Part shown: positions 7,474 to 18,535 of the stretch, in pieces
How positions within the stretch are numbered: position 1 is the stretch's first letter
Layout: every line of letters starts with the position of its first letter
Assembly: GCA_033283385.1 (NCBI GenBank)
Contig: JAWMQQ010000002.1
Span: forward strand, 186,001 to 250,000
DNA: 64,000 bases
Direction of reading: 5' to 3'
Source of the DNA: Mangrovimicrobium sp033283385
GTDB taxonomy: Bacteria > Pseudomonadota > Gammaproteobacteria > Pseudomonadales > Halieaceae
Translations under genes and position numbers: made by a program
The notes under the pieces: generated by a model
The model's input: the letters and a program-made list of their open reading frames with translations, nothing else
Databases searched by the model: none
What the model was told of the DNA's origin: nothing

Positions 7474-8655
7474 TCAGACGCGCTCGATGACGGTGGTAAT
7501 CCCCTGGCCCATGCCGATACACATGGTGGAGATACCCCAGGTCAGGTCGCGGTCTTCCATGATGTTCACCAGCGAGCCGGTGATGCGCGTGCCGGAGCAG
7601 CCGAAGGGATGGCCCAGGGCGATGGCGCCGCCGTGGACGTTGACCTTCTCGTCCATCTTGTCCAGCAGGCCGAGATCCTTCAGTACCGTCAGTCCCTGGG
7701 CGGCGAAGGCCTCGTTCAGCTCGATCATGTCGATGTCGTCCATGGTCAGGCCGAGTTGCTTGAGCGCCTTTTTCGTCGAGGGCACCGGGCCGTAGCCCAT
7801 GATCGACGGGTCGACGCCGGCCACGGTCATGGCGCGCACCCGCGCGATGGGCTTGAGGCCCAGCGCCTGTGCTTTCTCCGCGGACATCAGCAGCATGGCG
7901 GAAGCGCCGTCGGACACCTGCGAGGACTGGCCCGCGGTCACCGTGCCGCCCTGCGGATTGAAGGCCGGCGGCAGCGCCGCGAGTCCTTCCAGGGTGGTGT
8001 CGGGGCGAATGGTCTCATCGGCGGTGATGGACGCCAGGGCACCCTGTGCGTCGTGGCCGTCGATAGGGATGATTTCCCGGTCGAACTTGCCTTCCTGGGT
8101 GGCCTTCCAGGCCAGCTGGTGGGAGCGCAGGCCGAACTGGTCCTGCTGCTCGCGGGTGATGCCGTGCAGGATCGCGAGATATTCCGCGGTCATGCCCATC
8201 AGGCCGGCGGCCTTGGCCACCGAGCGGCCCATGCGCGAGTTGGGGTCGATGTTGGCCTCGTCCATCATCGGCAGGTGGCCGAGGTGCTCCACGCCGCCGA
8301 CGAGGTAGACATCGCCGATGCCGGCCATGATGCTCGCGGCGCCAGTGTGCAGCGCGCTCATGGAGGAGCCGCACAGCCGGTTCACGGTCTGGGCCGGGAT
8401 GGTGTGGGGCAGTTCGGCGCACAGCACGATCATGCGCGCCAGGTTCATGCCCTGCTCGCCGCGCTGGATGACGCAGCCCCAGATCAGGTCGTCGATCTCG
8501 GCGGGGTCGAGGTTGGGGTTGCGGGCCAGCATGCCCTTGATGACACTGGCGGACAGGTCGTCCGCGCGCACGTTGCGGAAGCAGCCGTTCTTCGAACGTC
8601 CCATGGCGGAACGGGCGTAGTCTACGATCACTGCGTCTCTGGGATTTACACTCAC
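7474..8655 (-). CDS. fadA: 3-ketoacyl-CoA thiolase (beta-oxidation beta subunit)
   Basis: 393 residues, full-length FadA. Thiolase signatures are intact: the acyl-enzyme Cys95 in VNRLCGSSMSAL, the basic His in GGAIALGHPFGCSGTR (about 345-361) and the second Cys in MCIGMGQG near the end. It cleaves 3-ketoacyl-CoA to acetyl-CoA and a shortened acyl-CoA as the beta subunit of the alpha2-beta2 FadBA complex in the cytosol. It follows fadB by 27 bp with TTCTCC (GGAGAA on the coding strand) just upstream of the ATG at 8655, so it is co-transcribed. Nothing unusual in length or motifs. Confidence 0.97.
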   Translation of the reverse strand: MSVNPRDAVIVDYARSAMGRSKNGCFRNVRADDLSASVIKGMLARNPNLDPAEIDDLIWGCVIQRGEQGMNLARMIVLCAELPHTIPAQTVNRLCGSSMSALHTGAASIMAGIGDVYLVGGVEHLGHLPMMDEANIDPNSRMGRSVAKAAGLMGMTAEYLAILHGITREQQDQFGLRSHQLAWKATQEGKFDREIIPIDGHDAQGALASITADETIRPDTTLEGLAALPPAFNPQGGTVTAGQSSQVSDGASAMLLMSAEKAQALGLKPIARVRAMTVAGVDPSIMGYGPVPSTKKALKQLGLTMDDIDMIELNEAFAAQGLTVLKDLGLLDKMDEKVNVHGGAIALGHPFGCSGTRITGSLVNIMEDRDLTWGISTMCIGMGQGITTVIERV

Positions 8656-8682
8656 AGTTCTTCTCCTGTCTGGGGCCCGTTA

Positions 8683-10830
8683 TCAGTAGTAGGTCTCGCC
8701 GTTGGCGAGCATTTCCTGCATGCGCTCGGTCAGCTCGTAAGCCTTGCCGAGGTGGGCGTATTTCTTGGAGGCCTCGGCGATGTACGCCAGGCCGACAGTG
8801 TCCATCCAGCGGAAGATGCCGCCGCGGAAGGGCGGGAAGCCGACGCCGTAGAGCATGGCGAGGTCCGCCTCCGCCGCCGTCTCGACGATGCCTTCTTCCA
8901 GGCAGCGCGCCAGTTCGATGGCCATGGGCAGCATCATGCGGTCGGCGATCTCTTCCCTGTCGAACTCGCGACGCTCGCCCATGGTGTCGCCGAACAGGCC
9001 GTAGACGTCCTGGTTCAGTTCCTTTTTCGGCTTGCCGCGCTTGTCGGTCACGTATTCGTAGAAGCCCTTGCCGTTCTTCTGGCCGTAGCGTTCGTTTTCG
9101 AACATCACCTCGGTGGCGCTCTTGAAGTCCGGCTTCATGCGGTCGGGGAAGCCCTCTGCCATGACTTCGGCCGCGTGCACGGCGGTGTCGATACCGACCA
9201 CGTCGAGCAGGTAGGCCGGGCCCATCGGCCAGCCCCAGCGCTCCATCACCTTGTCCACGGCGGGGAAGTCGGCGCCGTCGCGCAGCAGCATGCTGAAGCC
9301 GCCGAAGTAGGGGAACAGCACGCGGTTGACCAGGAATCCGGGGCAGTCCTTCACCACCACTGCCTTCTTGCCCATCTTGTTGGCGTAGGCGACGGTGCGG
9401 GCTACCGCGGTATCGGAGGTTTTCTCGCCGCGGATGACCTCCACCAGCGGCATGGCGTGCACCGGGTTGAAGAAGTGCATGCCGCAGAAGTTTTCCGGGC
9501 GCTGCAGGTTCTTCGCCAGGCTGGTGATGGAGATGGTCGAGGTGTTGGAAGCGAGGACGGTGTCCTCGGTGATTTCTTTTTCCACCTCGGCCAGTACGAT
9601 GCCCTTGACCTTCGGGTTCTCCACGACTGCTTCCACCACGATGTCGACAGCGTCGAAACCGGTATAGCTGAGGGTCGGGTCGATGCTGTTGAGCACGTCG
9701 CCCATCGCCTCGGGGGTCATGCGGCCGCGGGCGACGCGCTTGGCCAGCAGCTTGTTGGCCTCGGACAGGCCGAGGTCCAGGCCGGCCTGGGCGATGTCCT
9801 TCATCTTGATCGGCACGCCCTTATAGGCGCTCTGGTAGGCGATGCCGCCGCCCATGATACCGGCGCCGAGCACCGCTGCGTGCTCGACCTTCTTGTCGGC
9901 CTTCTTTTCCCAGCCCTTGGCTTTCTTGCCCAGCAGCTGGTCCGAGAGGAAGACGCCCACCAGTGCGGCGGCTACCGGGGTGGTGGCCAGTTCCGCGAAG
10001 CCGTCGGCCTCGGCATCCAGTGCCGCTTCCAGGCTCATGTTGCGGGCGGCCTCGATCACGTCCACCACCTTGAGCGGCGCCGGGTAGTTCTTGCCCGCCT
10101 GCTGGCCGACCATGGCCTTGATGGTGAAGAAGGTCATCATCGCCTCGGTGTCGTTCAGCGGCAGAGGGCCGTGCTTGACCTCGCGACGGCCGCGATAGTC
10201 CAGGCCGCCGTCGATGGCGTGCTGCAGGGTGGCCAGTGCCACAGCCCGCAGTTCATCGGGAGCGGCTACCGCGTCTACCGCGCCCGCCTTCAGTGCCTCT
10301 TCCGGCCGCTTGTCCGCGCCGGTGGCGATCCACATCACCGCCTCGTCGACGCCGATCATGCGCGGCAGGCGGGTGGTGCCGCCCCAGCCGGGCAGGATGC
10401 CGAGCTTGGTCTCCGGCAGGCCGATCTTCGCCGCGGTGCTCATCACGCGGAAGTCGCAGGCCAGGCAGATCTCCAGGCCGCCGCCGACGGCGATGCCGTT
10501 GATCGCGACGGTGGAGGGGTAGGGCAGGGCTGCGAGGCGGTTGAAGTTGTCGTTCTGGGCTTTGGTGAAGGGCTTGATCTCTCCCTTGGAGGCCTTGAAC
10601 AGCGGCGTGAATTCGGTGATGTCGGCGCCGACGAAGAACACCGGCTTGCCCGAGGTGACCAGCAGCCCGCGGATGCCACTTTCTGCTTCGAGGGCGTCCA
10701 GCCCGGCGGTGAGGCTGGCCACGACGGCCTGGTTGAATTTGTTGACGGAGTCGCCCTGCAGGTCGAAATTCAGCTCCGCGATATCGCCGTCGAGACGCCG
10801 GATCGTGAGCTGATCGCTCTGGTAGATCAT
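8683..10830 (-). CDS. fadB: Multifunctional fatty-acid oxidation complex alpha subunit
   Basis: 715 residues, the usual FadB length. N-terminal enoyl-CoA hydratase/isomerase domain (about 1-190) with GGGLEICLACD and LPETKLGILPGWGG, which carry the two catalytic glutamates. Central 3-hydroxyacyl-CoA dehydrogenase domain starts with the Rossmann motif AAVLGAGIMGGG (about 318-330) and continues to two C-terminal helical modules. It performs hydration and NAD-dependent oxidation of acyl-CoA intermediates with FadA. First gene of the fadBA unit; a 7-bp inverted repeat 58 bp upstream could be an operator. No adjacent fadR or psrA gene. Confidence 0.97.
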   Translation of the reverse strand: MIYQSDQLTIRRLDGDIAELNFDLQGDSVNKFNQAVVASLTAGLDALEAESGIRGLLVTSGKPVFFVGADITEFTPLFKASKGEIKPFTKAQNDNFNRLAALPYPSTVAINGIAVGGGLEICLACDFRVMSTAAKIGLPETKLGILPGWGGTTRLPRMIGVDEAVMWIATGADKRPEEALKAGAVDAVAAPDELRAVALATLQHAIDGGLDYRGRREVKHGPLPLNDTEAMMTFFTIKAMVGQQAGKNYPAPLKVVDVIEAARNMSLEAALDAEADGFAELATTPVAAALVGVFLSDQLLGKKAKGWEKKADKKVEHAAVLGAGIMGGGIAYQSAYKGVPIKMKDIAQAGLDLGLSEANKLLAKRVARGRMTPEAMGDVLNSIDPTLSYTGFDAVDIVVEAVVENPKVKGIVLAEVEKEITEDTVLASNTSTISITSLAKNLQRPENFCGMHFFNPVHAMPLVEVIRGEKTSDTAVARTVAYANKMGKKAVVVKDCPGFLVNRVLFPYFGGFSMLLRDGADFPAVDKVMERWGWPMGPAYLLDVVGIDTAVHAAEVMAEGFPDRMKPDFKSATEVMFENERYGQKNGKGFYEYVTDKRGKPKKELNQDVYGLFGDTMGERREFDREEIADRMMLPMAIELARCLEEGIVETAAEADLAMLYGVGFPPFRGGIFRWMDTVGLAYIAEASKKYAHLGKAYELTERMQEMLANGETYY

Positions 10831-10887
10831 GTCGCTGTCCTGTATCGGTTGGTTGAAACTGGCTATGCACCACTTGCCTGGCGGCTA

Positions 10888-10916
10888 TACGTGAATAGCG
10901 GCTGTCACGTCACGTA
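10888..10916. promoter_or_regulatory. Inverted repeat upstream of fadB, candidate operator
   Basis: TACGTGA (10888-10894) and TCACGTA (10910-10916) are exact reverse complements 15 nt apart, with an extra TCACG copy between them. The site is 58 bp upstream of the fadB start in a 293-bp gap that otherwise shows no supported gene. It does not match the PsrA consensus that I recall (GAAAC-N4-GTTTC). Confidence 0.3.
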
Positions 10917-11123
10917 AAGCGCCTGTCACCGGCCGGGCGCCGGAGACGGTAGAACTCACCAGTGTAGACCCGCTGCCGCTGCGGCGACAGAAGTTTACAC
11001 CGATTACATTGCTTTGGCGAGCGAAGGGCCGGAGGCAGTCAGCATGCGGGAGGGCATCCTGGCAGGCAAGGGGCGGGGCGCTTTCAAGGTCCCGGATGCG
11101 GCCGGGGCGAAGTCGCATGGCGC

Positions 11124-11936
11124 TCAGGCCAGGAAGCGGCAAACCGTGGCGATCACCTCGTCACTCTGGGGCATCAGCCGGTGTTTGTTGCCGCTGGTTT
11201 TCACCACTGTCGCGTCTCGCCACACCGCGGTGATGGCTTCCGTGTCCCGGTGGTCGATGAAGCTGTCCTGTTCGTCGTAGACCAGCAGCAACTGCTCCGA
11301 CTGCCGCGGGGAGAAGCAGCGCCCGGTGATCTGTTCCCAGGGCACGCGGAACTCCGCGGCGATGTGTTCGCGAACCCGCTGCTCGACGCCGGGGGAAAGC
11401 CGCAGTTTCTTTGCAGCAACCCGCACCGGTGGGTAGGGCTCGCACGGGGAGGAGATACAGATGTACCTGGACGTGGTGATCTTGCCGGCCGCCCGGGCCG
11501 CCATCATGCTCAGGCCGCCGGCGGAAAACCCGATGGCGGCGTGGACCGGGGTTTGCAGTGTCGAGCAGAAGGCGGCGATATCGGCGATGAACCTGCCGAA
11601 GCCGATGGCCTTGCCGGGCGACGCGCCGTGGCCCGTCATGTCCAGGCAGGCGACGCGAAACCCCTGCCCGGCGAGCTCGCGCGCGAGCTTGCCCAGGTCC
11701 GCGGCGCCGGCCCCGCCCCAGCCGTGCAGGCACAACACCAGCGGCCCGTCGCCCAGGTACCAGGCGGTGTGCCTGGCGTCACTGCCGTATCGCGCCGGGG
11801 TCGCATCCCGGGTAAACGTCGGGTCCAGCGGGGGAGTGCGCTGTGGCCGTTCGACGAGATTCATCACCAACTGTGTTTGCAGTGCCTCCGGAAGCAACCC
11901 CAGCGCCGCACCTGCAAATCCATAAAGCCTTTCCAT
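11124..11936 (-). CDS. Alpha/beta hydrolase
   Basis: 270 residues, single-domain alpha/beta hydrolase. Oxyanion motif LCLHGWGG (about 68-75), nucleophile elbow GFSAGG with Ser138, a likely acid Asp in LLLVYDEQDSFID, and the His in GNKHRLMP near the C-terminus. No signal peptide, so cytosolic. The substrate cannot be read from sequence; esterase or thioesterase activity on small or acyl substrates is possible. It is divergent from a TetR regulator (89 bp between starts), a common arrangement in which the regulator controls the enzyme gene and itself. It follows the fad region, but shared regulation is not shown. Confidence 0.82.
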   Translation of the reverse strand: MERLYGFAGAALGLLPEALQTQLVMNLVERPQRTPPLDPTFTRDATPARYGSDARHTAWYLGDGPLVLCLHGWGGAGAADLGKLARELAGQGFRVACLDMTGHGASPGKAIGFGRFIADIAAFCSTLQTPVHAAIGFSAGGLSMMAARAAGKITTSRYICISSPCEPYPPVRVAAKKLRLSPGVEQRVREHIAAEFRVPWEQITGRCFSPRQSEQLLLVYDEQDSFIDHRDTEAITAVWRDATVVKTSGNKHRLMPQSDEVIATVCRFLA

Positions 11937-11995
11937 AGCATCTCCCGGTCCTTGCCGCGCTTGATCGATGGGAGAGAGTCTAGGTACAGTTCAAA

Positions 11996-12013
11996 ATATG
12001 ATAAAGAACATAT
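11996..12013. promoter_or_regulatory. Candidate TetR operator in the divergent promoter region
   Basis: ATATG (11996-12000) and CATAT (12009-12013) flank an 8-nt AT-rich centre in the 88-bp gap between the hydrolase and TetR-type genes. TetR regulators usually bind such short palindromes near their own start. The site lies 12 bp before the regulator start, so binding could block both promoters. The arms are short. Confidence 0.3.
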
Positions 12014-12024
12014 GGTGAGTTGCC

Positions 12025-12606
12025 GTGCCCTATCCCCCCGAGCACAAGCTGGCGCGTCGCCAGCAGATTCTCGCCGGCGCCTACGAGTTGTTTTCCCTGC
12101 GCGGCTTTGATGCGGTCACCATCGACGAGGTGATGAATCATTGCGGCCTGACCCGCGGTGGTTTCTACGCGCACTTTGAAAACAAGGCCGAGCTGTATCG
12201 CGAGGCCATCGCACAGGCCATTGCCAGCAGCAAGCTCGCGAAAAGCGTACAGTCGCAGGCCTGCGCGCGGGAGCGCCTGACGGGGATATTGAACGGCTAT
12301 CTCAGCCTGGATCACGTGCTGGGCAACAGCCCCTGCCCGCTGGCGTTCCTGGCGACGGATATCGCCCTCAGGGACGGTGCAACCCGGCAGGCGTTCGCCG
12401 AAGCCTACGCGCTCGCCAACCGGCGGGTATGGGAGTGCGCAAGAACCTTCACCGATCTGCAGGAGTCCGATGTGCTCTCACTCACCGCAATGGTGGTGGG
12501 GACGGTGGCACTGGCCAGGAGCATGGATTCCAAGGCGCTTGTCGAGAGCATGCTGGCCGCTGCCAGGCGGCGCCTCGAAGCGGCCCTGGGAATCGTCCTG
12601 GACTGA
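12025..12606 (+). CDS. TetR/AcrR-family transcriptional regulator
   Basis: 193 residues. N-terminal TetR DNA-binding domain: ARRQQILAGAYELFSLRGF (about 10-28), TIDEVMNHCGLTRGGFYAHFENKAELY (about 32-58) with the typical helix-turn-helix ending in YAHF-x-NK. The C-terminal helical ligand domain contains CPLAFLATDIA, seen in the NemR/AcrR-like branch. It starts with GTG at 12025; the nearby ATG at 12012 is out of frame. Likely a ligand-released repressor of itself and the divergent alpha/beta hydrolase. The ligand is unknown. Two Cys (Cys41 and the one in SPCPLAF) could in principle sense electrophiles, but that is speculation. Confidence 0.9.
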   Translation: MPYPPEHKLARRQQILAGAYELFSLRGFDAVTIDEVMNHCGLTRGGFYAHFENKAELYREAIAQAIASSKLAKSVQSQACARERLTGILNGYLSLDHVLGNSPCPLAFLATDIALRDGATRQAFAEAYALANRRVWECARTFTDLQESDVLSLTAMVVGTVALARSMDSKALVESMLAAARRRLEAALGIVLD

Positions 12607-12649
12607 CAGGAACTGGTGCCGGGCGGCGTTGCCGCCGCCCGGGGCGGGA

Positions 12650-13222
12650 TCAGGTGTCGTACAGCACGCGCTGCAACGTGGCGCGATCCTTGTGCTCGAA
12701 CACGCGGCCGTAGATATCCAGCATGGTGGTCTCGTTGTAGGACAGTTCATCGCCCTCGACCTTCATCTCCATGTGGAAGGCGGTGGTCCGGGCTTTTTCC
12801 AGCATGAACGGCGATTGCGCAATGCCGAAGGTATCGCTGCCCATTTCCGCGCGCACTTCAAACACGGTGGCATCGCCTTCCTTGCGCAGGCTGCCGCCGG
12901 CCAGCAGCGCGACGGCGCGGGGAATGGAAAGCGAGTGGGTGAGCATCCCGCTGTGCGGCTCCCAGGTCCAGTGGCCGATCTGGTCGTGGAAGATGCGACC
13001 GTTGGAGCGCTTGCGCACCACCTGGTGGTAGCGCAGGGTGACGAGATCCTGCTCCTCCGCATTGTCCGCCGGGCCGGAAGGCGTGAAGACAATCTGGTCG
13101 TAGTAGGCTTCGCTGTCCGTGCCATCGGGGTTCGGCGCGATGTCCAGGCCGCGGTCTCCCCACCACGTGCCCACCAGTTGGGCGAGCGGACCGTAGTCCA
13201 CGCCGTTGATGACAGTGCTCAT
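12650..13222 (-). CDS. Nitrobindin-like heme-binding beta-barrel protein
   Basis: 190 residues. LAQLVGTWWGDRGLD (about 13-27), the central strands (GHWTWEPHSGMLTH) and the C-terminal strand pattern (ELSYNETTMLDIYGRVFEHKDRATL) fit the FABP-like/THAP4-type beta-barrel domain. Some family members bind heme and react with nitric oxide or peroxynitrite. Whether this one has the axial His cannot be decided here; candidates are the His in GHWTW and in FEHKD. Cytosolic, no signal peptide. It is the last gene before the convergent TetR-type gene (43 bp apart). No functional partner is evident. Confidence 0.7.
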   Translation of the reverse strand: MSTVINGVDYGPLAQLVGTWWGDRGLDIAPNPDGTDSEAYYDQIVFTPSGPADNAEEQDLVTLRYHQVVRKRSNGRIFHDQIGHWTWEPHSGMLTHSLSIPRAVALLAGGSLRKEGDATVFEVRAEMGSDTFGIAQSPFMLEKARTTAFHMEMKVEGDELSYNETTMLDIYGRVFEHKDRATLQRVLYDT

Positions 13223-13367
13223 ATGTACTCCTTTTGATTACTGACCAGCTTGTGATTGCTGCGCGGCTTGTGCTCGCTGGCAGCGACGGAGCCGGATACC
13301 TGGCGCCTGCTGCCCAGCTGGAATCGCCCGGGGTTGCTGCGGGCGCCGCGCGGGCACCCGCACCATT

Positions 13368-13556
13368 CTAATGGACGATCTGGTCCGAGGGGAGGTATTC
13401 GCAGGCGTCAGCGGCGGTTTCACGCCCCGCAGCGTCCTGCTGTTGCACGTAGTGGCGCAACCGGTGGACCACACTGGTCATCACGTCGATGGTCTGGCTG
13501 ATCTGGTCCAGCGCCATCAGGATGGTCTCAGTCTCGCTTGGCTTTCGGTCAGTCAT
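13368..13556 (-). CDS. Small hypothetical protein, 62 residues
   Basis: I do not recognise a family. A strong ribosome-binding site (AGGAGGAG) lies 8 nt before the ATG at 13556, which is why I count it as a gene. The protein starts MTDRKPSETETILMALDQISQ, then an amphipathic helix with heptad-like hydrophobic spacing (IDVMTSVVHRLRHYVQQQD, about 23-41), then an acidic tail. This suggests a short dimerising coiled coil. It is downstream of nrdB on the same strand (96 bp), so it could be the last cistron of the nrd transcript or stand alone. Confidence 0.55.
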   Translation of the reverse strand: MTDRKPSETETILMALDQISQTIDVMTSVVHRLRHYVQQQDAAGRETAADACEYLPSDQIVH

Positions 13557-13652
13557 CCGGTGTCTCCTCCTGTGACTAGGGTTGCTGCCCTACCGCTATT
13601 GGTGCCCCCCAGCCGCGCCTGGAACCCACGGGACGGCCGGGTGGTCTTGTTC

Positions 13653-15032
13653 TCAGTCCCAGTTCAGTGCACCACCTGTCTGGTACTCGATGACCCGCGT
13701 TTCGAAGAAGTTCTTCTCCTTGCGCAGGTCCATGATTTCACTCATCCACGGGAACGGGTTCTGCGCGCCCTTGAACTGCTCGGGCAGGCCGAGCTGCGAC
13801 AGGCGACGGTTGGCGATGAAGTGCAGGTACTCCTCCATCATCGCGGCGTTCATGCCCAGCACGCCGCGCGGCATGGTGTCGCGCGCGTACTCGATTTCCA
13901 GCTGGGTGCCTTCCAGGATCATCTGGATGACTTCCTTCTGGAATTCCTCGGACCACAGGCGCGGGTTTTCCAGCTTGATCTGGTTGATCACGTCGATGCC
14001 GAAGTTCAGGTGCATGGACTCGTCGCGCAGGATGTACTGGAACTGCTCGGCCACGCCGGTCATCTTGTTGCGCCGGCCCATGGAGAGAATCTGGGTGAAG
14101 CCGCAGTAGAAGAAGATGCCCTCGGTCACCGCGTAGAAGCCGATCAGGTTGCGCAGCAATTCCCGGTCGTTCTCCAGGGTGCCGGTCTTGAAGGTCGGGT
14201 CGGACAGGCTGTGGGTGTGGCTCAGGCTCCAGGCTGCCTTCTTCGCCACCGAGGGCACCTCGCGGTACATGTTGAACACCTCGCCCTCGTCCATGCCCAG
14301 CGACTCGATGCAGTACTGGTAGGCGTGGGTGTGGATGGCCTCCTCGAAGGCCTGGCGCAGCAGGTACTGGCGGCACTCGGGGTTGGTGATCAGCCGGTAG
14401 ATGGCCAGCACCAGGTTGTTGGCGACCAGGGAGTCCGCGGTGGAGAAGTAACCCAGCGAACGCGAGACGATACGGCGCTCGTCCTCGGTGAGGCCGTCGC
14501 TGCTCTTCCAGGTGGAGACGTCCGCGGTCATGTTGATTTCCTGCGGCATCCAGTGGTTGGCGCAGCCGTCGAGGTACTTCTGCCAGGCCCAGTCGTACTT
14601 GAAGGGCACCAGCTGGTTGAGGTCGGCGCGGCAGTTGATCATCGCCTTCTCGTCGACGGAGACGCGCGAGGCGCCCATCTCGAGTTCTTCCAGCCCCGGC
14701 GCCACGTCGAGGTTGTTCACCGCCTCGGCCGCTAGCGCGAGCATCTCGGCAGTATTCGCCTCGACCGCGGGGGGCTGCCCTGCATCCGCCGGGACTTCCG
14801 CCATGACCTGGGGCTGTGACTCTGCCTGCGCTTGTTGTTCGGCGCGAGCGCTTGCGGCAGCCTGCGGCTGTGCGAAGGCCTGCGGCTGTGCGATAGCCTG
14901 CGGCTGGGGGGCAGCCGCCGGCGCTTCGGCCGCTACCGGTTCGGGTGTGGCCGGCGCAGGCGCGGGCGGCGGCGCGGGCTTGCGCTGTGCGGTGCTGCTT
15001 TCTTCGGTGTGGTAGTCGTCCCAACTCAACAT
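13653..15032 (-). CDS. nrdB: Class Ia ribonucleotide reductase beta subunit with long low-complexity N-terminus
   Basis: 459 residues, longer than E. coli NrdB (376). The catalytic core starts near 125. Diiron and radical residues are visible: Asp200 (YFSTAD), Glu231 and His234 in FEEAIHTHAYQY, the radical Tyr238, a Glu in TEGIFFYCGF and the Glu/His pair in RDESMHLNF. The C-terminal end, needed to dock on NrdA, is present (YQTGGALNWD). Residues about 18-90 are Ala/Pro/Gln-rich with repeated QPQA units and look disordered; they are not an ATP-cone. With NrdA it reduces ribonucleoside diphosphates for DNA synthesis. It is 65 bp downstream of nrdA. Confidence 0.95.
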   Translation of the reverse strand: MLSWDDYHTEESSTAQRKPAPPPAPAPATPEPVAAEAPAAAPQPQAIAQPQAFAQPQAAASARAEQQAQAESQPQVMAEVPADAGQPPAVEANTAEMLALAAEAVNNLDVAPGLEELEMGASRVSVDEKAMINCRADLNQLVPFKYDWAWQKYLDGCANHWMPQEINMTADVSTWKSSDGLTEDERRIVSRSLGYFSTADSLVANNLVLAIYRLITNPECRQYLLRQAFEEAIHTHAYQYCIESLGMDEGEVFNMYREVPSVAKKAAWSLSHTHSLSDPTFKTGTLENDRELLRNLIGFYAVTEGIFFYCGFTQILSMGRRNKMTGVAEQFQYILRDESMHLNFGIDVINQIKLENPRLWSEEFQKEVIQMILEGTQLEIEYARDTMPRGVLGMNAAMMEEYLHFIANRRLSQLGLPEQFKGAQNPFPWMSEIMDLRKEKNFFETRVIEYQTGGALNWD

Positions 15033-15097
15033 CTGGTGCTATCCCCTGGCGTCTGTTGCGTTTGCGTTCTCGTCTGTGTGGGTCTGCGCGCCGCGCT

Positions 15098-17974
<2,877 letters not shown>

Positions 17975-18267
17975 GGTCTCTCCGAAGTAACGCGAGTGTG
18001 GAGGCTGTCCGCCTTATTGTTGTCATCGCTTCCCGTCTGTTTTGCTCCATCGCCGCTCCCGGCCCGGGACTGGCGCCCGGTTGTGGGGAATTCGGATGGT
18101 GCTCCCCTGGCCTGATCGTCGCCGCCGGACGCCGAGTGAATCCCCTGGCCGGTGTCGGTGGTGCGATGCCCTTTTGTAAGTAGTGCGCGGAGTGTTTCCC
18201 CGGGACGGCCGGACTGTGCAAATGGGTAACAACACAGTGACAACTAGTGCGTATCTGGTTGCCCGTA

Positions 18268-18281
18268 TCCCTATATATTGG
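18268..18281. promoter_or_regulatory. Candidate NrdR box
   Basis: TCCCTATATATTGG has the central ATATAT and matches about 11 of 14 positions of the recalled NrdR consensus (ACAmwATATwkTGT). It lies about 295 bp upstream of nrdA. NrdR boxes normally occur in pairs; the nearest second candidate (18302-18315) is weaker and 34 bp away centre to centre, slightly more than the usual 31-32. Confidence 0.45.
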
Positions 18282-18353
18282 GGTTTTCCGCTGCTTGAAA
18301 TACAAGATAATGCGGATATTCCGGCAATGCAAGGGACCAGGCTGGGTTTATGC

Positions 18354-18362
18354 TGTGGATAA
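18354..18362 (-). promoter_or_regulatory. DnaA box upstream of nrdAB
   Basis: TGTGGATAA on the plus strand is the exact complement of the DnaA consensus TTATCCACA. In E. coli DnaA binds the nrdAB promoter and links dNTP supply to replication initiation; a similar link is plausible here. It is a single site, about 380 bp upstream of the nrdA start. Confidence 0.5.
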
Positions 18363-18535
18363 GATGTTGATGAGTGAGTGGGTCTGCGCCCACTTACCCG
18401 GCAGGCCGCGCCATGTGTCGGTTGAGCGGGAGAAAAGGCTAGGAATAATTAATTTTTTATATGTGGGCTAGCTGTTTATAAGTATGGGTTATTACAGTTT
18501 TGTGGCAGCGGATTCGAGGCGCCGGCTGCCCGGTT

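Larger units (their letters stand above)
17975..18535. other. Intergenic region, argF end to nrdA start (561 bp)
   Basis: No supported gene. The half near nrdA is GC-rich; the half near argF has AT-rich tracts (notably 18439-18500). It holds a candidate NrdR box and a DnaA box, both upstream of nrdA, and must include the argF 3' end and the nrdAB promoter. I could not place a -35/-10 pair with confidence. Confidence 0.7.

Noticed and set aside
6295..10917. A 1540-codon open frame on the plus strand
   Set aside because: It is antisense to doeB2, fadA and fadB and reads as His/Ala/Gly/Val-rich sequence without domains. Long antisense frames are common in GC-rich DNA where stops are rare.
10885..11142. 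An 85-codon minus-strand frame upstream of fadB
   Set aside because: No ribosome-binding site, no recognisable family, and it overlaps the candidate fadB operator and the end of the hydrolase gene.
12377..13237. 286-codon plus-strand frame across the TetR and nitrobindin-like genes
   Set aside because: Out of frame with the TetR gene and antisense to the nitrobindin-like gene; no domain or start signal.
18302..18315. Second NrdR box
   Set aside because: Only about 10 of 14 positions match and the spacing of 34 bp is off the usual helical phase, so it is mentioned only as a weak partner.
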